A stretch of 64,000 bases of DNA from Cymodocea nodosa (Eukaryota > Streptophyta > Magnoliopsida > Alismatales > Cymodoceaceae). Below are positions 12,478 through 31,064 of this stretch, in pieces. A model generated the notes under the pieces. It saw nothing but the letters and a program-made list of their open reading frames with translations. It was not told the origin of the DNA and searched no databases. The stretch is taken from the NCBI GenBank assembly GCA_036874045.1, contig CM072336.1, positions 21,217,501-21,281,500 on the forward strand. Direction: 5' to 3'. The position numbers and the translations under genes are program-made. Every line of letters begins with the position of its first letter. Within the stretch, counting starts at the first letter, position 1.

Positions 12478-15400
12478 TATGAGGAAACCTTTGCTCTTAT
12501 TGCTAGACTTGAAATAATTAAGATGTTACTTGCTTTTGCCAATAGTATGAAAATAAAGTTATTTCAAATGAATGTGAAAAGAACATTTTTGAATGGAATT
12601 CTACAAGAAGAAGTGTATGTCGGATATCTCCTAAGATTTGAAGATGAAGACAAACCACATCATGTGTATAATTTAAACAATGCATTGTATGGTTAGACAT
12701 CTTGATTAACAATCAGTTTAGTATAAGAATAGTAGACAATACCTTGTTCATCAAAATTGTCGACTCATACATATTAATTATTTAGATCTATGTTGATATT
12801 ATTTTTGGTGTAACAAATGAAAACTTATGTCATGATTTTCAAAACTTAATGTAGAATGACTTTGAGATGAGTTTTATGGGAGAACTAAAATTTTTCTTAG
12901 GACTACAGATCTATCAACTATAGAATGATATCTTCATAAATTAAGAAAAATTCTATAAAGAGATTCTAACGAAATTTGGTATGAACAGATCTAAAGAGGC
13001 CAACACTCCTATGAACTCAAATGAAAAATTTGTTAAAGACATTTCTGGTATTGTTGTAGATCAAAAGAAATATAGAATAATGATTAGATCTTTTCTATAT
13101 TTATCAGCTAGCATGCTAGACATTATGTTCAGTATATGTGCATGTGCAAGATATCAAGCCTCTCTAAAAGAGTCACATTTGAAAATAGTTAAATGTATTT
13201 TTAAGTACCTACAAGGTATAAAGGATTTTGACTTGTTTTATTCTATCACATAGTGATTTAATGTTAACAAGATATAGTGATGCAGATTATGTAGGTTGCA
13301 AATCAAATAGAAAGAATACTAGTGGAACATGTTAACTACTTGACCACTCACTTGTATCATGGTTCAGTAAAAAATAAAATTGCATAGCTCTATCTACCAC
13401 TAAAGTAGAATATATTGTAGCAAAATTATATTATGCTCAAATTTTATAGATGCAACAGACATTATCAGATTATAGATTAAAATTTCAGAATACTATCATT
13501 AATCTATCCAAAAATATTGTACTACACTCCAAAGTTAAGCATATCGAGATTAGACATCACTTTCTAAGAGATCATGTTAAAAATGTCACATCTCACTAGA
13601 ATATATCTCTACAACAAATCAACTTGCAGACATTTTCACAAAATCATTAAATGAATTAGCATTTAATTATATTAGACGAAATGTAGACATCTGTTCTATA
13701 CATGACTTATGATATAACTCTCTATTATTATTGTTGCTTTTGGTATCATTATTGTTACAACTCAAGCTCACTATTAGGGAGCTTGTTTTATGTTAACATA
13801 CCTTTCTACAAGAAATTAAATGATGTATTTTTCAAGGGGAGAAAATAGAGCAACAATATACTATTTCTATATACATCCCTTTTGGAAAATAACAAAAAAG
13901 GGAGAGAAAATCAAGGAAATCTCCTAGTACATAGATAAGGAGAGAGTGTGAAGAACATGCAACTTGACTTTAATATTATTTCTTGTGTATAGATATAATT
14001 TAGGGAGTGAAATATATGTAATAAATGTAAAAGTTTTTGTCATTATCAAGAAAGGAGAAATTAAAAGGACCTTTATATTTTTTTTAATGCAAAAATCTGT
14101 GAAGTTTTAAAATGTATTTCATAGGTACAATTAGAGCAGCCAAGCCAAACAAAAATCAAACAAATGTTGCACAAAATAATTCAATGAACACCAGATAGTT
14201 TCAAGCTAGTCAAATAGTTTAAGAAAACAATTTTGAATTTTCTTGAAAGGTTTCATTTTAAACTATCCAAAATTTGAATAATAGAGTAGGACTATGGACG
14301 AGTCAAATAGATAGTTTTAGATAGTTTTGCAAGGTTTTAGATAAATTGTTAGGAATTTAAAAGACCTCATGTATAGAACTTAAAGATTCACATGACAAAC
14401 ATGAAAGAAAAATCGCTCTAAGTGTTTTGGACGGTTTGGAATAACTGTTCGAGATTTGCAGATAGTTTCAGAACAATTGTTTGAGTTTTCAAAAGGTTTC
14501 AAACTGACAATTCAAAACTAAGAAATCTCATATGTAGAACTTAAATAATTACATGACAGGCAAAAAAGAATAATTGTTTGACCTTTCAGATAGTTTGAAA
14601 CATTTCAGATAGTTTGAAAAAACTTTTGAATAGTTTCAAACAATTTCGGATGGTTTTAAGAAGTTTTTGGAGAGTTTCAAGAAGATATTATATTTAATTA
14701 ATACTGAATGATAACTTTCTATATTTGGGACTAACAGTTTAGTAAATACAACAAGCTGACTAACATTAGAAGAAATTCAATCGTTACACCTTGTGGTATA
14801 AAAATAAATTGAAGATGGAAAGTTAAAGAAGAATGATTACATACATATACAGAGAGAGCAAAATTCCATAGGAATTTAGAAAGAACAGAAATTCAAGAAA
14901 TATGTTTCAAGTATTGCGTAGAATTTCAACAAAAGGAAATCTAAAGTGTTGTAAGCTCTCTGTGCGTAAAATTTTGATAAAATTCAAGCTAGTTGGTTTG
15001 TTCAAGTTTGTATTAGAAAACTTCAAGTTCTATTGGTTGGAGCTTGTACTTGAAAGCTTAAAAAGTTGGTTGTTTAGAGCTTCTACTTGAAAGTTCAAGT
15101 AGTTGGTTCTTGCTTTTACTTGAAAGTAAGTGTGTGAAAATAAGTGCATAAGTGTTAGAGTACGTAGTGAAGTTCAAGTAATCATTAGGGGTGAACTAAC
15201 CAAGTTGATGAATTAGATAAAAATTTTGGTTGGTTCTTACTTCTACTTAAAAGTAAGTATGTAAGTGTTGGATTACTTAGTGAAGCTTAAATAACCTTTG
15301 AGGGTGAATTAGCTAAGTTGGTGAATCACCTAAAAATTTCTGTGTTCTTTTAATTCTACTGTCCATGTTTTTGGTTATTTGTTTTTGCTTAATTGTGAAC

Positions 15401-15485
15401 TCTCCAACCATATAAGTTAGAAATAATTTTAATTGAACATTTATCACCATTCACTCTCCCTCTAGTGAGCCATTTGATCCTAACA
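12478..15485 (+). mobile_element. Older Ty1/copia fossil (copia-2), plus strand, 3' half
   Basis: From 12.48 to 13.72 kb the plus strand holds a heavily decayed reverse transcriptase and RNase H. Recognisable blocks are TFALIARLE, YLSASMLDIMFS and the terminal RNase H segment with HHF. A purine-rich stretch near 13.9-14.07 kb is followed by an LTR that ends GATCCTAACA at 15485. The 5' part is absent, probably lost or displaced when copia-1 inserted at 12460. It is much older than copia-1, judging by the number of breaks (well over ten). Confidence 0.75.
14060..15485 (+). repeat. Probable 3' LTR of copia-2
   Basis: The right end (from about 15394, CCAACCATATAAGTTAGAAA, to CCTAACA at 15485) matches 34037-34118, where an LTR end is followed by a copia primer-binding site. 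This fixes the right border; the left border is only approximate. The LTR contains many AGATAGTTT-type motifs and an internal duplication of about 130 bp (roughly 15100-15230 and 15230-15345). Confidence 0.6.
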
Positions 15486-16110
15486 CCTAAATGTAGTACC
15501 TTAAAAGAGAAGTCTTGTTCAACATATAAGCAATTGAAGATGATTTTTGAGACTAGAGTTGTTGGAGGAGGAACAAACACAATATTAATAGATTTTTAAA
15601 CACTAAAACTTTCAATTTAAATGATGACGTATCTCCCTTGAATAACTTCAATAATATTAATATTACTTGTCTAATATCATCTAGTAATGGCATGTAGATG
15701 CAAACACCATCATCATAGTCCAAGCATTTTAAGAAGAAGCACAAGCAAGCTTGTCTTCATGCATAATCATCTGAAAAGATGGCAACCTCAATTAAAGAGA
15801 TGGAAATAGATATGAGAGAATTTTTATAGGAATATAAGGAATGTAATAAAAGTAGAATGCAAATTACGAAATGTATTACCAAAGTTGAGAAAAAAAGAGA
15901 GTTCTTAAGAATGCAGCACAATGAATTGGTCATTATTCCATTGCTTGAATTAAGCGGTCTAGATGAATATGAAGTATATAATGTAATGACATTATTAAAA
16001 ACAAAGAATATTTTTAGGTCTATTAAAGAAGATGAGACTCAATTGGCTGAATCACAATCTTGCAAAATATTCTTATTGTTATTGTTATTATGGGTATTGT
16101 TAATGTAAAT
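15486..16110 (+). other. Intergenic DNA with an 83-codon unidentified ORF
   Basis: A plus-strand frame (15857-16108) encodes a charged N-terminal half with a KKREF segment, then LLELSGLDEYEVYNVM, and ends in a leucine run. The middle part vaguely recalls the C-terminal segment of Myb/SANT-like proteins linked to Harbinger transposons, but the resemblance is weak. Open sequence of similar character extends upstream of the ATG. It may be a fragment of a transposon-related gene. Confidence 0.25.
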
Positions 16111-16350
16111 GATGTAATAAACATTGTAGTACATTATTGTTTTGTTATGTAATAAACCTATTGTTATTGTTTGTGTGGTATATTGTGTTTATGCTATGAT
16201 GTAGTGGACATTGCTATGGAATGTTGTGTGTTGATACAATGATGTAATATATTATATTTTTTATGTGATGATGTAATAGACATTGTTATTATTATGTAGT
16301 ACACATTGTTCTTGTGATTATGTGTATTGTCATTATTATTGTTATTATCT
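16060..16350. repeat. Degenerate TTATTGT/GATGTAATA minisatellite
   Basis: Short units built on ATTGTTATTG, GATGTAATA and ACATTG recur about every 40-60 bases with considerable divergence. Confidence 0.5.
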
Positions 16351-17340
16351 AATTTAAATGCTCTTATTTATTTCCTTTTTTTAGGTTTTTTTTATTACTA
16401 CAAATAGATTCAAATGAATGTATTAAAATTTTGAAAGAACTCATAAAAGAGAAAAAGATAGAATAAGAACAAATACTCATGCACCTAATGAAATTATAGA
16501 AATTTATATCTACATTAGCAAGTAGTATGAAACATATTATAAGAATTACTTTGAGAATAAGTAATAAAGAAGGACAACAATATATAATCATGTTATTAAA
16601 TCTATTTTTACCTAATCAAGTATATAATTATATGAAACTCTATCGAATGAGTCATGTTTTTTTACATTTTTGTAATATTTTGCAATGTGAAGTAGTAGTG
16701 TAAGATAGTAAAAGTACGAGTGTATAAGAAAAATTTACAATATTTTTAGTTATAATTAGACAAAATCAAAGATATGATATAACTACTTATCACTTTTATT
16801 AATTTGATTGAACAATTAATACATACTTCAATAAAATGTTGAATGTAATATTAAAAATAAGATATAAACTATTAGTCAAATAAGAATCATCAACTCTGAT
16901 ATGAATTTAAAATAATCCTTATGTTTATCTTTACCTCAAGGTAAGATAATGTCATATTTCAATATGTTTTTAAATTAAGATACATCATTGTGTTATTTTT
17001 CTTTTAGAATTATATTAAATACACGTTACGTATATTAAATTTTTGAAGTAAACATTCAAACCGAAATCCAACCCAAAATCTTACATATTCCTCGTGGTAA
17101 CTCTAACTGCAAACATCCAAACCTAAAACCCCTATGGTAACTCCTCACCCAAAACCAGAAAATCGAAAGAAAGAACAAGTCCAAATCACAATCCAACGTC
17201 CAAGAAATGAGGAACAAACCAACGTCTAAGTTGAAATCACAATCACAATCACAGTCACAATCGATGATTAATAAAACTCATCCATCTACAACCAAAATAG
17301 ATTATGAATAAACCTACAATCGAAGATCGAGAAGGAGATA
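16351..17340. other. AT-rich intergenic DNA upstream of the helicase gene
   Basis: I see no gene. From about 17050 the base composition shifts to CA-rich (AATCCAAC, AATCACAATC runs), with a short CAATCA repeat near 17225-17265. Confidence 0.4.
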
Positions 17341-17660
17341 CTTGGGACAACAGAAGCTTTCGACACAGGGGCGTGGAGTCGATGGGAGCTTTCCAGGTAG
17401 AAGGGTTGGAGGAGGAATTGCGTCGACGCTAATGGGGAGTCGATGGGAGCTTTCTGCGTTGGGTAGGGCACAAAAGAGGAAATCTTCTCCTCCAACGACG
17501 AGTGTGTCGAGAAAAATGATCAAGGGAGGAGTCGCATCGACACAAGAGATGAGTCAAACGTTGGGCGTGAAGGAGGAGATCTTCTCCTCTAACGACGAAC
17601 ACGTCAGGCAAAGATGCTTCAACAGGTAGAGATGAGTTGAGTAGGAGTTTTCCTGAGATC
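17341..17660. repeat. GC-richer island with internal direct repeats
   Basis: The 19-mer GGAGTCGATGGGAGCTTTC occurs exactly at 17375-17393 and 17436-17454. ATCTTCTCCTCCAACGACGA (17482-17501) recurs with one change at 17579-17598. GGAGGAG and GTCGA motifs are frequent. Frames are open on both strands, which reflects composition and is not evidence of a gene. It may be the remnant of a separate transposon or of an older 5' exon. Confidence 0.6.
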
Positions 17661-17825
17661 ACCGGTACCGGTACTTATCAAAGAAGAAGAGAGAAAAATG
17701 ACAATAGATAAAGATTTAAATATGAAAAAGATAGTGTAAAATCCAATTTTCTTCTATTCCTAACCTACACGTAGCATTATATATGGAAACATACTCCCGT
17801 ACCGTCTCCCCCCAATTCGTCGTAT

Positions 17826-17831
17826 CACGTG
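17826..17831 (+). promoter_or_regulatory. G-box (CACGTG) in the helicase promoter
   Basis: This is a perfect CACGTG palindrome 32 bases upstream of a TATA-like box. It is the core site of bZIP and bHLH factors in plants. Function is inferred from position only. Confidence 0.45.
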
Positions 17832-17862
17832 TGCACAAACATCACTATGATATCTCCGACAT

Positions 17863-17868
17863 TATAAA
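17863..17868 (+). promoter_or_regulatory. TATA box of the RH20-like gene
   Basis: TATAAA lies about 124 bases before the start codon. Transcription would begin around 17890-17900, within or just before a CT repeat. Confidence 0.55.
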
Positions 17869-17889
17869 CGGATCCCACCCGAAAACACC

Positions 17890-17960
17890 GTCTCTCTCTC
17901 TCTCTCTCTCTCCACCACCGCCACCACCACAACCTCCTCCTCCTCCGCCGCGCCACCGAC
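17890..17960 (+). repeat. CT/CCA/CCG-rich 5' leader
   Basis: A (CT)n run of about ten units is followed by CCACCG/CCTCCT triplets. CT tracts are common in plant 5' leaders. The minus-strand reading of this stretch gives Arg/Gly-rich frames that are only repeat translations. Confidence 0.7.
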
Positions 17961-17991
17961 CACAGCAGGAAGGACTGAAACTGCCCGCAAG

Positions 17992-23307
<5,316 letters not shown>

Positions 23308-24278
23308 TGCATCAAATTTAGCAGGCACACTCCAGCTTGCTGTAAGTTGTAATCCCTGATCATTGGGATGCTTCAAAAATGTAATTCTAATTTGCTGAAT
23401 TTCCAGCAGATACATCTTTGACAACCAGAAATATGTAGAAGTTTTGCTTAATGGTTGATGGGAAGAATGCTTACAGAAAAGTTGGCAAATTAACAAAATT
23501 AGGAAGGTTGGGTACAAACAAACCAGAACTCCTATTTTTCCATACATGAAGTTACAGTGGGCACCTGTGTGGAGATAGGAGACCAGAATTGATGGCAATG
23601 CAAGGGACGGAAAAACACATGCTGACATGAATTAGTTGCATTGCTTTCGTTGATGATAAAATGGAATTGGTTTGAGAGAATGAAATGAAATTTTAACTAT
23701 AGGTGCTTGAAATATTTGTGCAATAATTTAGGAATGATGAATTATTTGTCATAGACGGTATGAATGGTCATCTTGGGTTCGTATGTTGCAATATCTTATT
23801 CATATTTCCAGCCACCTCACAGCCACTTCTTTTTCAGAAGATAGGTAAGATTCACGAGGGCACCTTTATAAAGACGGTGGTGCTCATCTTTGTAAAGTTA
23901 AGATCCGTTCCTCACAAGAGTATGGCATGAATCCTTTATAAAGACTGCTCATCTTTGTCCAGAATGTTGGTATCTTATATTACTGAATTATTTTTTTCCT
24001 TGCTTTCTCGAAATTAAATAAAGATCTACTCATCTGCGTAGATTTTAATTTTTAAAACTTCTCGCAATGGCTATTGAAGTATGCTTTTTCACTCTGTTTA
24101 GCCCTTAAAATTCTATTTTTTACACATGACTGCCGTACCAGTTCAACCGTAAACTCTTGCTTTTGACTGCTTACAATTTATTCAGTAAATATCTGTATTT
24201 ATTTCTGATAAAGCATATGACTGGTTTGGGGCAACTTAAAATATGAGAACTGTTATGTGTACAAGTTACTGACAGGCT
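23308..24278. other. Convergent 3' intergenic region between RH20 and CYP90D
   Basis: These 971 bases separate the two stop codons and must hold the 3' UTRs of both tail-to-tail genes. I see no other gene. Open frames of 70-110 codons here resemble no family. Confidence 0.6.
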
Positions 24279-26524
<2,246 letters not shown>

Positions 26525-26578
26525 ATATCTACTTGATACCACCACCCCCAACTGCTTGTTTACTGCATCGGCAGCGGC

Positions 26579-26584
26579 TTTATA
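26579..26584 (-). promoter_or_regulatory. TATA box of the CYP90D gene
   Basis: TATAAA on the minus strand, 55 bases before the start codon, implies a short leader of about 25 bases. An ATGCATGCA (RY-like) sequence overlaps its upstream side. Confidence 0.5.
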
Positions 26585-26695
26585 TTCATGCATGCACAAA
26601 TGTTTCTTGTTTATGATAGAATGATAGGGACTCATGCTTTTTCATTTACCCGTCGATCCATGACATCCAGAATAGGAAAACCATAATTTATCCCG

Positions 26696-26701
26696 CGTGC
26701 G
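26696..26701 (+). promoter_or_regulatory. Candidate BR-response element (CGTGCG)
   Basis: CGTGCG fits the BRRE consensus CGTG(T/C)G bound by BZR1, the factor known to repress brassinosteroid-synthesis genes such as CPD and DWF4. It lies about 172 bases upstream of the start codon. A six-base match can occur by chance, so the call rests on gene identity and position. Confidence 0.35.
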
Positions 26702-26763
26702 CTGGCTTTCACACATCACATGCATGCATACTTTAATAGATGGATCGATCGGTCATCTCTTTG

Positions 26764-26840
26764 AAATCTATATCTATATCTATATCTATATCTATATCTA
26801 TATCTATATCTATATCTATATCTATATCTATATCTATGTA
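26764..26840. repeat. (TATATC)n hexanucleotide microsatellite
   Basis: About a dozen TATATC/ATCTAT units run without interruption about 240 bases upstream of CYP90D, followed by a short GA run. Frames that translate as alternating Ile-Asp or Ile-Ser here are repeat artefacts. Confidence 0.95.
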
Positions 26841-28040
26841 TAGAGAGAGAGATATACAGAATAAATTAAATTTCTCCGTGATATTCATGGTGGGTGAGAT
26901 GTCAAGAACAAGGTGGTGGTGGTGATGACGATTATGATGAGACAAATAAAGAATATCCAATGTCTAATGTGTTAATTAATTATTATACATTAGAGATTCC
27001 CCTTTCCTTTTTTTAAGCACCGACCATTGTGGCTGGTACCCTGTCACAAAAGCTAACATATGGGTGTCACATCATTGACATAGTTATGGATAAATCTACG
27101 AGAGAGTGATCATCTTCAGGTCACTAAACCCTAAGCCAGGCACTCACCATAACCATATTTTGTGCTTGGCAAGAGTCTGAAAATGAGATAACCCATCAGT
27201 AGTAACTTATTTTGTTTGCTCGTTTGAGGAATGTTACGCTATTTTGTTAGCTTGGTTTTGGGATATGCAGAAACTTCATAATTCATGTAATGTGAGAAAC
27301 TTGATAGCTTGTAGGGATGCCGCATTATTTTTTTGAAATATTGGTTATGTTGGGTGGAATGATAGAAAGTTTATAAGTCACATTTGTAACCAGTGAACAT
27401 AAAGTATACGTTTGTCATAAACCATAATTGTCAGATACTTATATCATAGGCCTTACAATAAAATTACATAGGATATTCACATTGGTAAAATCATATTGCA
27501 TTTCGCGGTACAAAGTGTAAACGAAGAGAAACGGAGAGTCAGCAGGACTTGGGCAGACATGGTATGAGTAAGTTCCTCAGCCTCTGAAGTACAAACCCGT
27601 CAAAATAATAAGCTACTGATACAAATTGGAATGCGTAAGACAAAATGACAATGATAATGGACAAGTTCATGGCAACTTGTTATTAAAATAAATCGAGTGA
27701 GTTGAGCTGACACTCCTGTTCTACTCAAACAACAAATTTCATATATATGCTTACTATGCAGCATTAGTGTAATGGGCCTGTCCCCTTCAACAAGATTTCT
27801 GACAAAAATGCAAAGCACAGATATTATTACATCCTCACCTGAAACTACAGAACTGCCCTCAACGAACTCAAAATCTTTAGTAGATCAATTGGAACTATAA
27901 AGAGCGGCGTTAACTCAAGGAATATGTATGTTTTCATGCCAGTATGTATACATTTGTGTTCATCTTGATCGCCATGTTTACAGCTTTCTTCCATCTATTC
28001 AGGACAATATTTATCTGGGAGAAAAGTGAATCCAACAAAT
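26841..28040. other. Intergenic DNA upstream of CYP90D
   Basis: I see no intact gene. The stretch 27450-27950 is less AT-biased than its surroundings and could be an old 3' UTR or intron of the exon-like fragment that follows, on the minus strand. Confidence 0.35.
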
Positions 28041-28041
28041 T

Positions 28042-28330
28042 TCAACAAGTGCCCTTTTGTTCCATGCCCTGGCAATCAAAATAAATGGTGGAAGATTTTG
28101 ACTTACCATAATGCAACTCCATTGCGGTCATACTCCTTGACATCCGTGATTCATATACTGCAAACTCATCACCTTCACGAACATTATATGACAAACTATG
28201 TAGAAGCTCTTCTTGAGACGTGTAGAAGACATGCCTGCCATTTGTGCTTTTCATCTCCAAGGGTGTCTTCATTAATGGTCACTTTTGATGACTGCCATAA
28301 ATCAACCTTGTTCTCACATTCACATTAGGA
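28042..28330 (-). pseudogene. Exon-like fragment of an unidentified host gene
   Basis: On the minus strand one frame (28042-28272) reads protein-like sequence: GRHVFYTSQEELLHSL, then YNVREGDEFAVYESRMSRSM and MELHYG. It runs into a good 5' splice signal (GGTAAGTC, near 28112). No partner exon is recognisable on either side. I do not recognise the family. It may be the relic of a partly deleted gene or a captured exon. Confidence 0.35.
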
Positions 28331-28479
28331 TTGCAATGCCAACTCATACCTAAACATTTAGTCATAATATCTGTAAGTTGATTTACAGATAGATTTCACA
28401 AAATCTAATTATATGATACCTTTTAAAAAATTTTCACAAACAGAATAACAACCAAGTTTGTTGACACCTCACTCTAAAG

Positions 28480-29090
28480 TCCAGTGATTAGCTAAAGTTG
28501 TCAAATACTGAATTAAAACACCTAATTAAATCATCAAAAACACTTAATCACTTAGAAATATCCAATTGAACTATTAAATCAATTAATTAAAAATACTCAA
28601 TCAAACTATCTAAGTCACTTAATCAAAATACTTAAACTACTTAATTGAATCACTTAATTAAATCAATGAAATTACTTAATTAATTCATTCATAATACTAA
28701 AATTACCTTATAAAAATACTTAATCACACTCTTTAATCTTTAATCAAATCCTTAAAATACTTAATCCAATCCTTAATTTATTCATTAAAATACTTACTTT
28801 AATTCTTAATTAAATCCTTAAAAAATTACCTTATAAAAATCCTTAATCACACTCTTTAATCTTTAATCAAATCCTTAAAATACTTAATCCAATCCTTAAT
28901 TTAATCATTAAAATACTTACTTTAATTCTTAATTAAATCCTTAAATCAATTAATCTTTAATTAAATCCTTAAAAAACTTAATTTAATCTTTAAGAAAAAT
29001 TTGAAAATACTTAATTTAATCCTTAAACACTTAATCTTTAATTAATCTTTAAATCATATTAATTAATACCTTGAAATTCAATTTTTTTAT
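28480..29090. repeat. AT-rich minisatellite (TTAATC/CTTAAAATA units)
   Basis: Units of about 15-25 bases such as AATCCTTAAAATACTTAAT recur throughout. Within this array a block of about 125 bp is duplicated almost perfectly (about 28704-28827 and 28829-28953). Confidence 0.85.
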
Positions 29091-31064
29091 CCTTTATAAC
29101 CCTCCAAAATTTCTCTTTAATTCCTATTTAATCTCAACCATCTATCCTATATTTAACATTGAGATGATCTCCTTTCAAACGTTATAATTTTGACCTTTCA
29201 TTTATATCAAAATGATTGTGATTCAATAATTTAAGTTACTCATCTATCAGTCCTTTGATTCCCATCCGATAACTTAGATTTAACTTCATCTTTGCCCTTG
29301 AATTGTTTAAAACCTTTAATTCAACATCCCACGTAGGATTTTCATCTTCATCATTCTAATCTCTCCTATTTAGTCTTCGCCATCAATCACATCCACCATC
29401 ATGCCACTATTTCCTCTAGCGCCGACAATTGTCATCCAATCATCAACTTGCTCGTCACTACTGCTTTGCTTGTTTGTTGACCTGCAAAATCCTGCCGCTC
29501 GTGTCGTTTTCTCCCCATTGTCCTCTCTTACACCCTTAACTCGTCCTTTCCATGTGTGTTAGTCGTCCCCTACAACTCACCGGCACATAGATCGGTCATC
29601 CATTTGCTAGATGGATGGCTGTCCACCTCCTTTTAGCCTTCGGCCGACTCTGATGGACACAACTCATCGTCTTCTACCAATGAACTCTATACTATAAAAC
29701 ACCCCCTAAACCCTTATTTTGAGGCACCCTTACCACACTATCAGAACTCTTAAGCTTCCAACATATGAATGTCTTCATTTTGATGCCTTCGTTTGTCAAA
29801 TTTCTACCTTCGCCGATGGACCACAATGGGTTTGATGATAGGTTGACAACTCTGACGATCTCCCTAACTTCCACTGGTCATCAAAATTCCAAGGTGAAAG
29901 CACCACCAGAATGATCTCAACCTCCTCAATTCTTTTCAAACAACTACAACACTTGAATCTATAACCCAACACCAACTTTATGACAACCTCTAGCAACTTC
30001 TCTAGCGATCCTACATTGGATGCTAGTGAACTCTTGGTATGCTAATGGCGATTTGGGTAGACCATCCACCAACTCCGATGACCCTTGTTAACCACTTTTA
30101 ATCATCGAAACTCTAAAGTAAAAGAACCTTTGGAACAACCTCAATTTTCTTAATCCTTCCAAACAAAGTAGCGTCACATTTTGCACCCTCCAACACCCTC
30201 CGGTGGTTCTTCGATGAACTTTCGACAACCTCTTCTCTATTTTTGGCTAATATTTGGGTCTTTTTGTCTAAAGTCAAAGTTGACATACAAACTTTAGCGA
30301 GTCTCAATTTCATTTTTATTGAAATAACTTTATCTTTAATGGTTTAATTAAATAAACTCTCCAAACCTTGCTATCGATTCCTCACCAACTTCTAACCCTT
30401 ATTTTTCTATTTGTCTTTATTTCAAATCGAAGAATAGAATACTCACCTAAATTAGCCTTTTGACCATTTAGGTTTGTAGCCGATGGGGTAATACCTAGCT
30501 AAAGGGGACTCTTCATGTCAAATGACCAATCCTACTTTCAGTCTTTCAGCATTTTCTCTTTTCTTGCATGCCACATATTCTATGATTTTCAAATTAGAAT
30601 CTTACTGCATGTCACTCCCACGACTTTCTAGTTTTCTTTCCTTACTATTTTATCGCATTGTTCTTAATCCATCGGACCATCTCCAAAACTCCCATCTCAT
30701 GGTGAAGTCAGCTTACTAAACTAATCTCTAGAGTTCCAACAAATGATTTTGTTACAAATATCTTTGATTTTCCAATTTAACGATTTGTTGGTGAGTATTT
30801 CAATATACATTCTTATGCTTGTGCATGCTATGGTTACTTTCATATTTTACATTCATTTCCATGCTATTTAAATACATTAGCATAAATGTATGTTTACATC
30901 TTAAATGCACTCACACTTCATTTCTTATCATAATCCACACTCATGTGGTCTCATTTCAAACATTCCATCTCATGCAAACATCCACACATCCCATGCATTA
31001 ATCACTGCACCCTCACTTCACTCTCACTTTATGCATTATTTCACTTAATGCCCTCTTAACTTAT
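29091..31064. other. Intergenic DNA, possibly decayed retroelement
   Basis: 29.3-30.4 kb is richer in CCA/CTTC and reads weakly on the minus strand in frames of about 60 codons, none recognisable. From 30.78 kb the sequence becomes CAT-rich (TTCATTTC, CACTCACA) and continues in the same style after the solo LTR, at 33313-34030. This supports insertion of that LTR into a single CAT-rich stretch. Confidence 0.4.

Noticed and set aside
26733-26960. ORFs made of Ile-Asp or Ile-Ser repeats on both strands
   Set aside because: Translations of the TATATC microsatellite.
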